47,981 nucleotides of DNA from Streptomyces macrolidinus (GTDB taxonomy: Bacteria > Actinomycetota > Actinomycetes > Streptomycetales > Streptomycetaceae): positions 1 through 47,981 of the forward strand of contig NZ_JAMWMR010000038.1 of assembly GCF_023887685.1 (NCBI RefSeq), given 5' to 3'. The notes beneath the pieces were generated by a model that had not been told where the DNA came from, searched no databases, and saw only the letters and a list, made by a program, of their open reading frames with translations. Shown here piece after piece: positions 15,707 through 24,262 of this stretch (positions are counted from its first letter, which is position 1; every line of letters begins with the position of its first letter). A program made the position numbers and the translations under genes.

Positions 15707-16414
15707 ATGATTACTTTCGACTCGGTGGTCAAACGCCGCGGGGAACGCCACGTCCTGGCCGGCATCAGCTGTGAGGCCCGCCCCGGCCGCGTCACCGGAT
15801 TCCTCGGAGCGAACGGCGCCGGCAAGTCCTCGGCCCTGCGCATCCTGCTCGGCCTGGACCGCGCCACCTCGGGCAGGGCCCTGATCGACGGCGTCCCCTA
15901 CGCCCGCCTGCGCGACCCGATGCGCACGGTCGGCGCCGTACTCGACGGGTCGGGCGCCCACCGTTGCCGCACCGGCCGTGCCCACCTGCGCTGGCTGGCG
16001 CACGCGGCGGGGATTCCCCTCGCCCGCGTCGCGGAGGTGATGGCGGACGTCGGGCTCACCGAGGCCGCCGGGCAGCGCGTCGGCTCGTACTCCCTGGGCA
16101 TGGGCCGCCGGCTCGGCGTGGCCGCGGCACTCCTCGGCGACCCGCCGGTCCTGGTTCTGGACGAGCCGGTCAACGGCCTGGATCCGCAGGGCATCCGCTG
16201 GATGCGTACCATGGTCCGCTCGCGGGCCGCCCAGGGCCACACGGTGCTCCTCTCCAGCCATCTCATGGCCGAACTGGAAGAGACCGTCGACGACATCGTG
16301 ATCATCGACCGTGGCCGCATCGTCGCCCAGGGCACGCTCACGGAGGTCACCGGCGCCCACCGCACCCTGGAGTCCGCCTTCTTCCACCTCACCCGGACGG
16401 AGGACGGACGGTGA
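15707..16414 (+). CDS. ABC transporter ATP-binding protein
   Basis: A 235-residue nucleotide-binding subunit of the BcrA/CcmA-like group. Walker A is GANGAGKSS (about 34-42), the signature is the variant YSLGMGRR, and Walker B is 'VLVLDEPVNGLDPQG' with the H-loop in LLSSHLM. It starts at ATG 15707 with only a weak ribosome-binding site. The stop codon overlaps the GTG of the first permease gene by four bases (GTGA), so subunits are made in step. It energises the two membrane proteins that follow. Divergence from the two-component genes suggests induction by that system, probably for export or detoxification of a lipid-active compound. Confidence 0.95.
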   Translation: MITFDSVVKRRGERHVLAGISCEARPGRVTGFLGANGAGKSSALRILLGLDRATSGRALIDGVPYARLRDPMRTVGAVLDGSGAHRCRTGRAHLRWLAHAAGIPLARVAEVMADVGLTEAAGQRVGSYSLGMGRRLGVAAALLGDPPVLVLDEPVNGLDPQGIRWMRTMVRSRAAQGHTVLLSSHLMAELEETVDDIVIIDRGRIVAQGTLTEVTGAHRTLESAFFHLTRTEDGR

Positions 16415-17154
16415 CCACAGCGTTCAGGGCCCTGCGCGCGGAGGGGCACAAGCTGCTCACCCTGCCGTCGGCGCGGCTCGCCATCGCGCTCGGTGTCCTG
16501 CTTCCGGCCGGGATCGCCGCGCTCAACGCCCGCTCGCCGCACTGGTCCGGCGGGGTCGACGCCGGATTCACCGAGCTCGGCGTGGGCGGCGCGATCGGTG
16601 CCATCCTGCTCGGCGTCGTCGCCGTCAGCAGCGAATACACCACCGAAGGCGAGGAATCCGCGGCGACACGGCAGATCGCCGCCACTCTGACCGCCACACC
16701 GGCACGGCTCGTGGCCCTGGCCGCGAAGCTGACCGCCGTCGGCCTGCTCGCACTCGCACTCGCGGCGGCGGCCGGCGTGGCGACCTTCACCGCCGTACAT
16801 CTCGTACGAGGCGAGCCGGCTTCGGCCGTCACAGCGGGACGGGTTCTCGGGGTGCAGGTCTACCTGTTGTGCACGGCCTGGCTGGCCCTGGCCCTCACCG
16901 TCCTGACCCGCAACGGCGTCGTGCCGATGGCCGTGATGATCGCCAACGCGTCGGTGATGTCGGTGACGTATCTGCTGTCCAAGGTCACGGACGCGGCGCA
17001 CTACTTCCCTGATGCGGCCGGCCCACACATGTTCCTGCGCGGCGTGGCCACGGGAGCGCACGTCGCGCCGGTCACGGCAGGGCTCGTCATGGTGGCCTGG
17101 GTGACGGCGGTCCTCGCCCCGGCCGCCGTGGTGTTCTGCCGGAGGGACGCGTGA
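16411..17154 (+). CDS. ABC transporter permease subunit 1
   Basis: A 247-residue membrane protein with about six hydrophobic segments: LAIALGVLLPAGIAAL, GAIGAILLGVVAVSSEY, LVALAAKLTAVGLLALAL, 'VQVYLLCTAWLALALTV', 'MAVMIANASVMSVTYLL' and a final VTAGLVMVAWVTAVLAP. The 'VVAVSSEYTTEGE' loop after the second segment is typical of ABC-2-type exporters of the BcrB-like kind. The GTG start overlaps the ATPase stop, and its own stop overlaps the next gene's GTG by four bases. No substrate is indicated by sequence. Confidence 0.88.
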   Translation: MTTAFRALRAEGHKLLTLPSARLAIALGVLLPAGIAALNARSPHWSGGVDAGFTELGVGGAIGAILLGVVAVSSEYTTEGEESAATRQIAATLTATPARLVALAAKLTAVGLLALALAAAAGVATFTAVHLVRGEPASAVTAGRVLGVQVYLLCTAWLALALTVLTRNGVVPMAVMIANASVMSVTYLLSKVTDAAHYFPDAAGPHMFLRGVATGAHVAPVTAGLVMVAWVTAVLAPAAVVFCRRDA

Positions 17155-17762
17155 GGCTGCCACTGGCGTACCGTGCCGAGCTGTCCAAGCTCCTGAGTCT
17201 GCCTGCCGTGTGGATCACCCTGGCCGTGCTCTTCGCCCTCTCGCCCGCACTCGGCGCGGTCGCCGGACCGCGATCCGCCCCGTACACCGGCATCGGCTTC
17301 CTGGTACTCGGCGTCCTCGCGGTGACCTCGGAACACGACGGAGGACAGGCCCGGACCACCGCGATGGCGACGCCCCGGCGCCTGCCGCACCGCATCGCGT
17401 CAACGGCCGCCCTGCTCACCCTGGCGTTCCCGGCCGCGGCCGGCTGTGCCTCCGCCACACACCTGGCATCCGGACACCCGACCGCCGCGACCACGCTTCC
17501 CGCCCTGACCGGGGGACTGACCCTGGCCGCCCTCCTGGCCTCGGCGGCCGGCCTCCTGCTGCGCCACGCACACGGCACGGTCGCCCTGCTCGTCGGGTAC
17601 TTCACGTTCGTCGGGCCCGTGCTGCGCGCGCGGTTCACCGGCGTGGCGGATGTGCTGCCCGACCTCGCCCCGGTGTCGGCGCGGCCCTTGCCGGTCATGC
17701 TGGCGTGGACGCTGGCCGCCCTGGCCGCCGCGTTCGTGACGTACCGGCACCGGGACATCTGA
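17151..17762 (+). CDS. ABC transporter permease subunit 2
   Basis: A 203-residue membrane protein, shorter than subunit 1 but built alike: an N-terminal 'YRAELSKLLSLPAVWITLAV' helix, IGFLVLGVLAVTSEHDGGQA as the ABC-2-type loop, and four further hydrophobic segments ending LAWTLAALAAAFVTYRHRD. The GTG start overlaps the preceding stop. The two unequal permeases and one ATPase make a complete heteromeric exporter. It is the last gene in the unit. The 133 bases after it hold no clear hairpin. Confidence 0.85.
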   Translation: MRLPLAYRAELSKLLSLPAVWITLAVLFALSPALGAVAGPRSAPYTGIGFLVLGVLAVTSEHDGGQARTTAMATPRRLPHRIASTAALLTLAFPAAAGCASATHLASGHPTAATTLPALTGGLTLAALLASAAGLLLRHAHGTVALLVGYFTFVGPVLRARFTGVADVLPDLAPVSARPLPVMLAWTLAALAAAFVTYRHRDI

Positions 17763-17895
17763 CAGCACAAGCCACCGGGTGCCCCCCTGCGCGGCCACCG
17801 ACGTTCGCAGGGACCACGCGACCGCCCCCATAGGTCCTGGGTGAGCTCGGGCCCCGCGGCGGGCGTTGGGTGTCACATGCTCGGTGCTCACCGGC

Positions 17896-18330
17896 TCAGG
17901 TGGTGAAGATCCGCTGGTGGAGGGTCCGTTCGACGGCATCGGCGGTGGCCTGCTCGCGCGGCGGGTGAGTGCCGAGACGCAGGTCCTTGACGAGGTCGGC
18001 GTCGGGGCGTCGTTCGGCCGTCTGCGGACCAGTGACCAGGAGGGGTACGCCGTGGGCGAGGGCTTCCATCACGCTGCCCATGCCGCCGTGGGTGATGAAC
18101 ACGGGGGGCGTGGCGCAGGTTGTCGAGGCGGGGCAGGGAGGTGTGAACCTCGACGTGGCCGGGGACCGGTCCCAGACTCGGGGCCGAGGATGGTGCCGAT
18201 GGACCACTCTCTCCGCCCCGACGGCGAGCAGACGTTGCGCGGAGGGCTAGTTGATCCAGCGAGCCCGGGTCGTACCAGCCGTCAATCGCACCGCGCCACA
18301 GCCTTCGCAGCAGCACAAGTCGCGCAAGCT
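17896..18330 (-). pseudogene. Macrolide-type UDP-glycosyltransferase C-terminal remnant
   Basis: The last 70 codons read VFITHGGMGSVMEALAHGVP and LVKDLRLGTHPPREQATADA, the nucleotide-sugar binding block of GT1 enzymes such as OleD/Mgt (HGGMGS..EAL..GVP). The preceding GPVPGHVEVHTSLPRLDNLR is also family-like but lies in another frame, so a frameshift occurs near 18110. Upstream the similarity fades by about 18330 and no N-terminal acceptor domain is present. GT1 enzymes of this kind can inactivate macrolides by glucosylation. This copy cannot be active. Confidence 0.72.
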
Positions 18331-18633
18331 GCGCAGCAGGGTCCGGCGTCGTTCCTGCCCCCGAGGCCGGGTGGACGGAGGTGAACAGGACGCCGTCGGC
18401 ACGGTTCACCACGCCGAGGGCGGGGCGGTAGACGCCGTTGATGGCGAGGGGTTGTACGCGCCCGTCCACCGGTCCGGACCCGCCTGCATGTTCCAGGTCG
18501 CCGCCACATGGCTGTCAGGGTTCGCGGACCGGTATTGGAGCAGTCGGCCAGGGGGGGTCACGATGGCGGTGGCTCCACGCCGACCCTTGCCGCTCTCTGA
18601 CAGTGCCGGTCTGTGGACCGGCCGGGACCGCCT
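18331..18633. other. Spacer between the glycosyltransferase remnant and the MFS gene
   Basis: About 300 bases with no credible gene on either strand. It may include more decayed glycosyltransferase sequence. No hairpin or promoter stands out. Confidence 0.4.
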
Positions 18634-19845
18634 CTACGCAGGGTCCGAAACCCGGTGGCGTACCGCCTTTGCGACCGTGCCGGGACCGGGCGACCGCGGC
18701 GTCACCCGGAGGTGGAGCGTGGCGAGCGCAAGGCAGAGCGCGGCCATCGTGGACCACAGCGTGGTCGTTCCCGCGCGGGCCAGCAGTTGGGTGCCGAGGA
18801 GGGGAGCGAGCGTCGCGGCGATTCCCCAGCCGGTGCCGAAGACGGCCAGGTAACGGCCGCTTCCACCAGGCGGTGCGAGGTCGGTGACGAGCGCGTAGAC
18901 GCGCCCCATGACCAGGAGGTCGCCGAGGCTCCACACAACCGCCGAGGCGAGCAGCGCCGGCAGGGTGCCCGAGAGGGCGTAGCCGACCAGCCCGGCGGCC
19001 AGGAGGAGATGGGCGAGGGCGAGCGCAACCGGCGTCGTGAGCCGACTCGTCCAGGGCAGCCGGATCAGCGGTTGGGCGAGCACGGTGGTGGCCGCGGTGG
19101 CGGTGAACAGCAGCCCGGCGTCGGCGGCGGGCAGGCCCTGCCGTGCGAGCGCGAGCGGCAGGGTCATCACGGTCTGCTGGTTGATCAGGGCGTAGGCGGT
19201 TCCGGTGGCCAGAACGTTCAGCAGACGCCGGTCTCGCAACGGGCGTACGGCGCTGTCGTCTTGTCTCGCTCCGGGCGGTGCCGGACGGTCGTGGGGAAGG
19301 GCCGAGCGGATCAGCAGGGCGCAGGCCAGGCAGGTCGCGGCGTCGGTGACGAAGAGCCAGCGCAGGTCCCAGCGCCCGAGCAGGGCGGCGAGCAGCCCGC
19401 CGCCCATGGCGCCCGCCGCCAGTGCGGCGCTGAACAAGCTGAACGCGCGCACCCGTTGCGGCTCCGGCACGGATTCGCCGATGATCGCCTGACTCGGCGG
19501 CTCGTGGAGCTCGAAGGCCAGCCCGAGCACCACCGCCCCGGCGACCGCGCAGGTGAGCGACGGGGAAGCAGCGATCGCGAGTTGGGCCACGGCGCATCCG
19601 CAGAGCCCGAGCACGATGGTCGTACGCGGGCCGATCCGGTCGGCCAGTCCGCCTCCGGCCAGCCGGGAGGGGATCGTCGTGAGCCCGAAGACGGCGGTGA
19701 CCAGCCCGGCGGTGGTCAGGCTCGCCCCGTGATCGGTACAGATCAGCGCGGTGAGGAAGGGGAGCGAGAAGGCGCCGAGTTGGTTCACGACTCGGGCGAG
19801 CAGCAGCAGGCGGACCGTGAGGGGCAGTGGTTCCAGGCGCGACAC
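18634..19845 (-). CDS. MFS transporter, drug-efflux-like
   Basis: A 403-residue, twelve-helix major facilitator. The GTG at 19845 (MSRLEPLPLTVRLLLLARV) is preferred because GGAGG lies just before it; a GTG five codons upstream is the alternative. The family loop between helices 2 and 3 reads 'GGGLADRIGPRTTIVLGL', and 'SQAIIGESVPEPQRVRAFSLF' follows in the fourth and fifth helices. The second half repeats the pattern. It resembles MdtH/YfmO-type exporters of small drugs, but the substrate is unknown. It is divergent from the CGNR gene with 74 bases between starts, including the palindrome TCACCGGTGA at 19857-19866. The CGNR protein may therefore regulate it. Confidence 0.88.
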   Translation of the reverse strand: MSRLEPLPLTVRLLLLARVVNQLGAFSLPFLTALICTDHGASLTTAGLVTAVFGLTTIPSRLAGGGLADRIGPRTTIVLGLCGCAVAQLAIAASPSLTCAVAGAVVLGLAFELHEPPSQAIIGESVPEPQRVRAFSLFSAALAAGAMGGGLLAALLGRWDLRWLFVTDAATCLACALLIRSALPHDRPAPPGARQDDSAVRPLRDRRLLNVLATGTAYALINQQTVMTLPLALARQGLPAADAGLLFTATAATTVLAQPLIRLPWTSRLTTPVALALAHLLLAAGLVGYALSGTLPALLASAVVWSLGDLLVMGRVYALVTDLAPPGGSGRYLAVFGTGWGIAATLAPLLGTQLLARAGTTTLWSTMAALCLALATLHLRVTPRSPGPGTVAKAVRHRVSDPA

Positions 19846-19919
19846 ACCGCCTCCTGTCACCGGTGAAGTGTGTAATGTCAGTGACGGGAAGCGTAGGAGA
19901 ATGGAAGGTAACCGGTCAA

Positions 19920-20489
19920 GTGTTGTTCGACAGTCACATGAGAGCCCTGCTCGATGCTTCGGTGGCGCTCGTCAACGCGCTGACCGACGGCGAGGCACGC
20001 GGTCGCCCCTACATCGCTCCCGAGGGCGCCGAGCGGGTCGGCGCGGTCCGCGCGGCACTCTCCGCCGGAGCAGACCTGGAACCCGGCGAGGCCGACTACT
20101 TGGCCGACACCGCCCGCGCCCTGCGGACCGTGTTCGAAGCCGTGGCTGCCGACAACCTCGACGGCGCGGCCCCCGCCCTCAACACGTTGCTGCGCGAGAC
20201 CGGTGCCCGCCCCCAACTCGACCGGGCTCCCGGAGAACCGTGGCAGGTCCACTTCCATGGTGCCGACGACTCCTATGCCGTCGGTTGGAGCGCCGGCTGC
20301 GCCACCGGCCTCGCCATGGCCCTCGGCGGGGACTACGCCGGACGCCTCGGAGTCTGCGCGGCACCGCGCTGCGACCGGGTCTATGTGGACACCTCCCGCA
20401 ACGCCGGCCGCCAGTTCTGCTCGACGGCCTGCCAGAACCGGGTCAAGGCAGCGGCGTTCCGTGCGCGGCGCGCGAGCGACGACACATGA
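19920..20489 (+). CDS. CGNR zinc-finger (ABATE domain) protein, probable regulator
   Basis: A 189-residue protein. The start is taken as GTG 19920 (MLFDSHMRALLDASVALVNA), which matches the usual family N-terminus and follows GGAAGG; an ATG at 19875 would add 15 residues. Residues 1-130 form the helical ABATE region (EADYLADTARALRTVFEAVA). The C-terminus is the CGNR zinc finger: 'CAAPRCDRVYVDTSRN' followed by QFCSTACQNRVKAAAFRAR, giving four cysteines in a C-x5-C...C-x3-C arrangement. The family is thought to be transcriptional or stress related. It lies head to head with the MFS exporter, a frequent arrangement for regulators and their targets. Confidence 0.85.
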   Translation: MLFDSHMRALLDASVALVNALTDGEARGRPYIAPEGAERVGAVRAALSAGADLEPGEADYLADTARALRTVFEAVAADNLDGAAPALNTLLRETGARPQLDRAPGEPWQVHFHGADDSYAVGWSAGCATGLAMALGGDYAGRLGVCAAPRCDRVYVDTSRNAGRQFCSTACQNRVKAAAFRARRASDDT

Positions 20490-20843
20490 GCCCGGGGCGG
20501 CATCGAAGATCGGCAGGCCTGCGGGGCAGGCGACCTCGTGTGGCCGGGGCAGGGGCTGAGGCCGGGGCCGGGGGCAAGGTCGGGGCCAGTTGCCGGTGCG
20601 TCCCGGACCGACCGGCAGGAACGGCTTGTCCGTCGGCTCAACGGTCCCTGATTCCCTTGCGGTTGAGCAGGATCGATCGCGTCGCGGACCCTGGTCGCAG
20701 GTGCTGATTGAGGAAGAAGAGCGAACTCATCGTGTCGATCCGGTTGAAGAGCTTCGGCTCGTTGGCGAGGACGACGACGGCGATCCTGATGGCTGCCTGC
20801 CACTTCACATGCATTGGCCTGGTGGGCACCCGCCGCGCCGCCG
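20490..20843. other. Intergenic stretch, no gene seen
   Basis: No frame here has a ribosome-binding site or coding-like composition. A run of GGGGCNGGG-type G-rich sequence (about 20530-20590) could form local secondary structure. Nothing more can be supported. Confidence 0.4.
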
Positions 20844-20912
20844 AGATCGTTTGCCCACTGGGTCGCCGATCACGCCGACGCGTTCGAGCAAGGCGCGATC
20901 CCGGCAACCTGA
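20844..20912 (+). pseudogene. Tail of an NmrA-like NAD(P)-binding protein
   Basis: Twenty-two codons before a TGA read RSFAHWVADHADAFEQ and end IPAT. The pattern R-(T/S)-F-x-x-W-V-x-x-H-A-x-A-F is characteristic of the extreme C-terminus of NmrA/SDR-a5-type proteins. Nothing upstream in frame continues the similarity. It is a short remnant, and the call rests on one motif. Confidence 0.35.
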
Positions 20913-21036
20913 TCGCCGCCTGAGGCGCTGCCCGGGTGACCGCGGAAGCTGCCGCGCATGAGAGCAGGACCTCCCGGCGGCTCGGGTGTTTCCACCAACA
21001 AGCTGTCCGGGAGGCCCTGTTGACTCCTCTGGTGCG

Positions 21037-21360
21037 TCAGTCGATGGCGAGCTCGCCCATCGCGCTCCAGCCGTCCGCTCCCTCGATGGTGGTGCTCACG
21101 ATGTCGGGGGTGTGGCGCAGCAGGGGGCGCATCGCTTCGAGGCCGGCGCGGAAGTGGTCGGAGTTGACGTGCGCCTCGCCGGTGCCGTCCTGGAAGGCCT
21201 CGACAAGAACGTAGGTGTGGGGGTCCTCGAGGCTGCGGGACCACTCGAACCACAGGTTGCCGGGTTCGGCGCGGGTGGCCTGGGTGAAGGCTTCGACGTG
21301 CTTCGGCCACTCTTCGACATGCTCGGGCTTTACGGGGAACTTGACAACGATGAAGATCAT
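21037..21360 (-). CDS. Antibiotic biosynthesis monooxygenase (ABM) family protein
   Basis: A 107-residue protein of standard ABM length, starting MIFIVVKFPVKPEHVEEWP at ATG 21360. A start six codons upstream is possible. The ferredoxin-like fold shows as an initial beta strand, helix KHVEAFTQATRAEPGNL, the conserved 'LWFEWSRSLEDPHTYVLVEA' strand pair, and the SDHFRAGLE helix. ABM proteins act as small cofactor-free oxygenases or as quinol monooxygenases. Stand-alone copies like this are usually of unknown substrate and may protect against quinones. It is cytosolic and single. Confidence 0.87.
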   Translation of the reverse strand: MIFIVVKFPVKPEHVEEWPKHVEAFTQATRAEPGNLWFEWSRSLEDPHTYVLVEAFQDGTGEAHVNSDHFRAGLEAMRPLLRHTPDIVSTTIEGADGWSAMGELAID

Positions 21361-21485
21361 CCGTCGATGATAGGCCATCCAGGCTGATTTGCCGCGAGAC
21401 GGGGCATACCTGGGGGCGGTCGGACCGGTATGCGTGGGAATCGGTGGCCGGGATGTTCATCTGTGGGAGGCCCCGGTCACGTCAC

Positions 21486-22003
21486 CGATGCGTGATCGGG
21501 CTCGGCCCGATGGGCCGAGCGATGCCCCGCAGCCTCCTCACCGCAGGCCACCCGGTCACCGTCTGGAACCGCACCGTCGGCCGGGCCGACGGCGTCGTCA
21601 CCGACGGAGCAACGCTCGCGGCGACTCCGGTGGAGCGGTCGAATAGAGCGGCCGTAGCCAGGTGATGGAGCGCGGGCTGACGCACGCCACCGCGATGCTG
21701 GGCACCGCAGGAATGAAGGCCAGGGAAGCGCTGCCGGAGCTGCTCTCCTCCGCCGGCTCGATCGGCGACATCCTCAGGGCAGGGGAAGAGAACCCCGGCA
21801 CCGCGCTTGACGCCCGAGGACACCCCGGCGACCTCAGCACAGTCACCATGATGGGCGCGACGGCCGACCACATCGTCGAGACCAGCGCATCACTCGGCCT
21901 CGACCTCGCGCTCCCTCTGGCCGTGCAGGCCCACTACCGGCGTGCGATCGAGAGCGGACACGGCAGCCCTCGATCTCTGCCGTGCGCTTGGCTCTCCCGG
22001 TGA
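21486..22003 (+). pseudogene. Imine-reductase/6-phosphogluconate-dehydrogenase-like pseudogene
   Basis: The first part (21486-21665) is the Rossmann start CVIGLGPMGRAMPRSLLTAG, then HPVTVWNRTVGRADGVV, with GLGPMG as the dinucleotide site. The second part, in a different frame from about 21662, is the far C-terminal helical domain: 'HPGDLSTVTMMGATADHIVE', then 'LDLALPLAVQAHYRRAIESGHG'. About 130 residues in between, including the catalytic region, are missing. So an internal deletion and a frameshift have destroyed an NAD(P)-dependent imine-reductase-like gene. Confidence 0.72.
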
Positions 22004-22034
22004 TCTTGGCCGACACCAGGTTCCCAGGCCTCCC

Positions 22035-22133
22035 TCACTCGATCCGCGCCAGGGGCTCGTCAAAGAGAGACTTGACCACATGATCTCCGAGTGGGGTCAT
22101 GACGGCAGCCACCACGGCGCCGACGATTGCCAC
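22035..22133 (-). other. Possible small membrane-protein fragment
   Basis: On the minus strand a 32-codon frame starting GTG at 22133 reads MAIVGAVVAAVMTPLGDHVV and ends with FDEPLARIE before TGA 22035-22037. One hydrophobic segment is evident. There is no ribosome-binding site, and the coding-like sequence extends a few codons upstream to a stop, so it may be a gene remnant rather than a gene. Confidence 0.3.
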
Positions 22134-22260
22134 GACGCAGGCCGGTGTCGTCGCGCTGTTGCGTCTGCCTCACCTGCCTGCGCGCGGTCATGGCTCGGGT
22201 ACCGGGGACGATGGGGAGTTGCCGCTGCTGCTTGTCGTCACGGGAACCTCCTGGCGGCCA

Positions 22261-22288
22261 GCGACCAGCGACCAGCGACCAGCGACCA
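22261..22288 (+). repeat. Four tandem GCGACCA heptamers
   Basis: GCGACCA occurs four times in a row. It lies between a possible membrane-protein fragment and the terminator of the M20 gene. It looks like replication slippage, and no function is evident. Confidence 0.85.
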
Positions 22289-22333
22289 CGGGCCGGTCGA
22301 AGGCGCCTACGCAGCCGCGGCTCGGTCCTCGTT

Positions 22334-22371
22334 CTCACCGGCGGGCACGCGGTCGCATGCCCGCCGGTGAG
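22334..22371 (-). terminator. Strong hairpin terminator of the M20 hydrolase gene
   Basis: CTCACCGGCGGGCA (22334-22347) and TGCCCGCCGGTGAG (22358-22371) form a perfect 14-bp stem with a ten-base loop, beginning seven bases past the stop of the hydrolase gene. There is no T-tract. Confidence 0.8.
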
Positions 22372-22378
22372 CGACCCG

Positions 22379-23929
22379 TCAGCTCAGGAAGCGGGAGAAC
22401 ATCCGGTACATGAACGTGGTCCCCTGTCGCAGCGCCTCGACGTAGATCCGCTCGTCGTTTCCGTGCATGGTGATGAGCTGGTCGTTGTCGAGTACGTACG
22501 GGTAGACCCCGTATCCGGGGATGCCGCGCTCGCGCCATGGCGCCAGGCTGGTGCCCGCTTCGAACAGGGCCGGCGCGAACACCGCGCCGGGGTAGGCCTC
22601 GCGGGAGGCGCCGGCCAGCGCGCGGAACAGGGGAGTGTCGATGTCGGCCGGCGGCGTCGCCCATGTCTTGTCGAGCTCGTCGAGGTACTCCTCCTCGGTC
22701 TTGCCTTCCGGGGCGGCGAGCGTGACGTGGATGCCGCGGCGGGCCGTCATCTCGCGGATCTGGGCGAGGAACTCGCGGGGCTTCTGCCCGCCGGGGATGC
22801 CACGGCAGTTGAGCCGGACATGTGCCGAGGACGGGATCACGTTCTCCTTGTAGCCGGAGTCCTCGATGACGAACGCATGCGTCGTGCGCAGCAGGGCGCG
22901 GTGCAGCCACGGGTAGGAGGACTTCGAGACGACGACGCTCGCGGCCCGTTCCCGTGCGTTCTGGTTGCGTGCGGAGAGCATGAGCTTGATGGCGCGGGCG
23001 AACTCCGCGTCGTCGGTCGCCTTAGCGAGCGCCGTGAAGTACTCGCGCGTCACCTCGGTGAGGTGTACCGGCGCGAGCCAACCGTCCAGTTCGGTGACCG
23101 CCCGGGACAGCGTCACGATCGCGGCGTCGGGGTTGGGCTTGGAGGAGTGGGTGGCGGTGCCGTCGGCGGTCAGGTCCAGATTGAAGTAGACCTTGTCCTG
23201 CCGGGTGGCAGTGATGAGCATCGGGGTGGTCTTGTCCTTCTGTGCCAGGAACCAGCCGCCCTCGGTGAGGACCATGCCGGCGTCGACCTTGTCCCAGTGG
23301 TGGGCCGCCAGCCACTTCGACCCGTACGAGCCGGCCTCCTCGTCACAGTCGGTGAGCACGATGATGTCGCGCTCGAACCGGGACCCCTCGGATATGTGCC
23401 GTAACAGGGCACTGATCGTCGCGGAGTTCGCCCCTTTCATGTCGAGAGCGCCGCGGCCGTACACCTCCCCGTTGCGCACCGTGCCGGAGAACGGATCGAC
23501 GGACCACTTCTCCCGTTCGACCGGCACCACGTCGGAGTGGCCGAGCATCAGCAGCGGCGCGGCGGAGCTGGTTCCGGGGATTCGCGCGATCAGGTGCACG
23601 TTGTCCGGCTGCGGAGTGTCGATGATCTCCGCGGGCACGCCCGCGTTCTCCCATACCGCCTTGAGCATCTCCGCGTGCGGGCGCGTGTTCGCGCCGGTCC
23701 CGTGGTTCTGTGAGTCGTAGGACAGCATCCGCAGGAGCAGATTGAGCGGGTCCTTGTCCGCTTCCGGCACCGCGGTCGCTGCCGCCGCCGGACTCAGGGC
23801 GGTGCCGGTGAACAGGCCGATGCCCACGAGACCGGTGGCGCCGAGGGCGGCGGCGCCGACTCCGCCAAGGAAGGCGCGTCTGCCGAGGGGGGTGCGGGTC
23901 ACCGCGGTCACGTCACGTGAATCGTTCAT
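22379..23929 (-). CDS. Tat-secreted M20-family metallopeptidase
   Basis: A 516-residue hydrolase starting at ATG 23929 with an excellent AAGGAGG ribosome-binding site. The N-terminus has a twin-arginine signal, LGRRAFLGGVGAAALGATG (Arg 17-18), followed by a hydrophobic stretch and a probable cleavage site near PAAAATA, so it is exported folded. The M20 zinc-binding residues appear in order: His at about 131 in LGHSDVVP, Asp at about 163 in GRGALDMKG, and Glu-Glu at about 197-198 in DCDEEAGS. A dimerisation domain follows. Such enzymes are dipeptidases, carboxypeptidases or aminoacylases; carboxypeptidase PM20D-like is closest by feel. A hairpin follows directly. The substrate is unknown, but a nutritional role outside the cell is likely. 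Confidence 0.93.
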   Translation of the reverse strand: MNDSRDVTAVTRTPLGRRAFLGGVGAAALGATGLVGIGLFTGTALSPAAAATAVPEADKDPLNLLLRMLSYDSQNHGTGANTRPHAEMLKAVWENAGVPAEIIDTPQPDNVHLIARIPGTSSAAPLLMLGHSDVVPVEREKWSVDPFSGTVRNGEVYGRGALDMKGANSATISALLRHISEGSRFERDIIVLTDCDEEAGSYGSKWLAAHHWDKVDAGMVLTEGGWFLAQKDKTTPMLITATRQDKVYFNLDLTADGTATHSSKPNPDAAIVTLSRAVTELDGWLAPVHLTEVTREYFTALAKATDDAEFARAIKLMLSARNQNARERAASVVVSKSSYPWLHRALLRTTHAFVIEDSGYKENVIPSSAHVRLNCRGIPGGQKPREFLAQIREMTARRGIHVTLAAPEGKTEEEYLDELDKTWATPPADIDTPLFRALAGASREAYPGAVFAPALFEAGTSLAPWRERGIPGYGVYPYVLDNDQLITMHGNDERIYVEALRQGTTFMYRMFSRFLS

Positions 23930-24262
23930 GCTTTCCTCCTTGTTGCGCGGGTGGTGATGGACGTTCGAGCGTCGCGATCACGCTGGTTCAGGGTCAATCG
24001 GTGAGGGGCGGCGGAGTCGATGAGCGGTATCTAATCTGCGACGAACGGCACTCCCGAACCTGTGGCCGCTGCCCCGTGGTCTTCACCACCACGCGACAGA
24101 ACAACTGATCGGCATCGGTTCGGCGACACGACCTGACCCCCACACTCCGCCGAGTGACGGCGCCGACGCCCCTTCAGTATCTGCACCCCGTACGGTGGTG
24201 CCCCCGGAGACGTTCCGCGGGGTACCCTCCCCACCCTCCCGCACGAGCCACCGCGGCGCGCC
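23930..24262. other. Spacer between the M20 gene and the dnaE fragment
   Basis: About 330 bases carrying the promoter side of the M20 gene, which is not identifiable by eye. No gene is seen. Confidence 0.4.
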
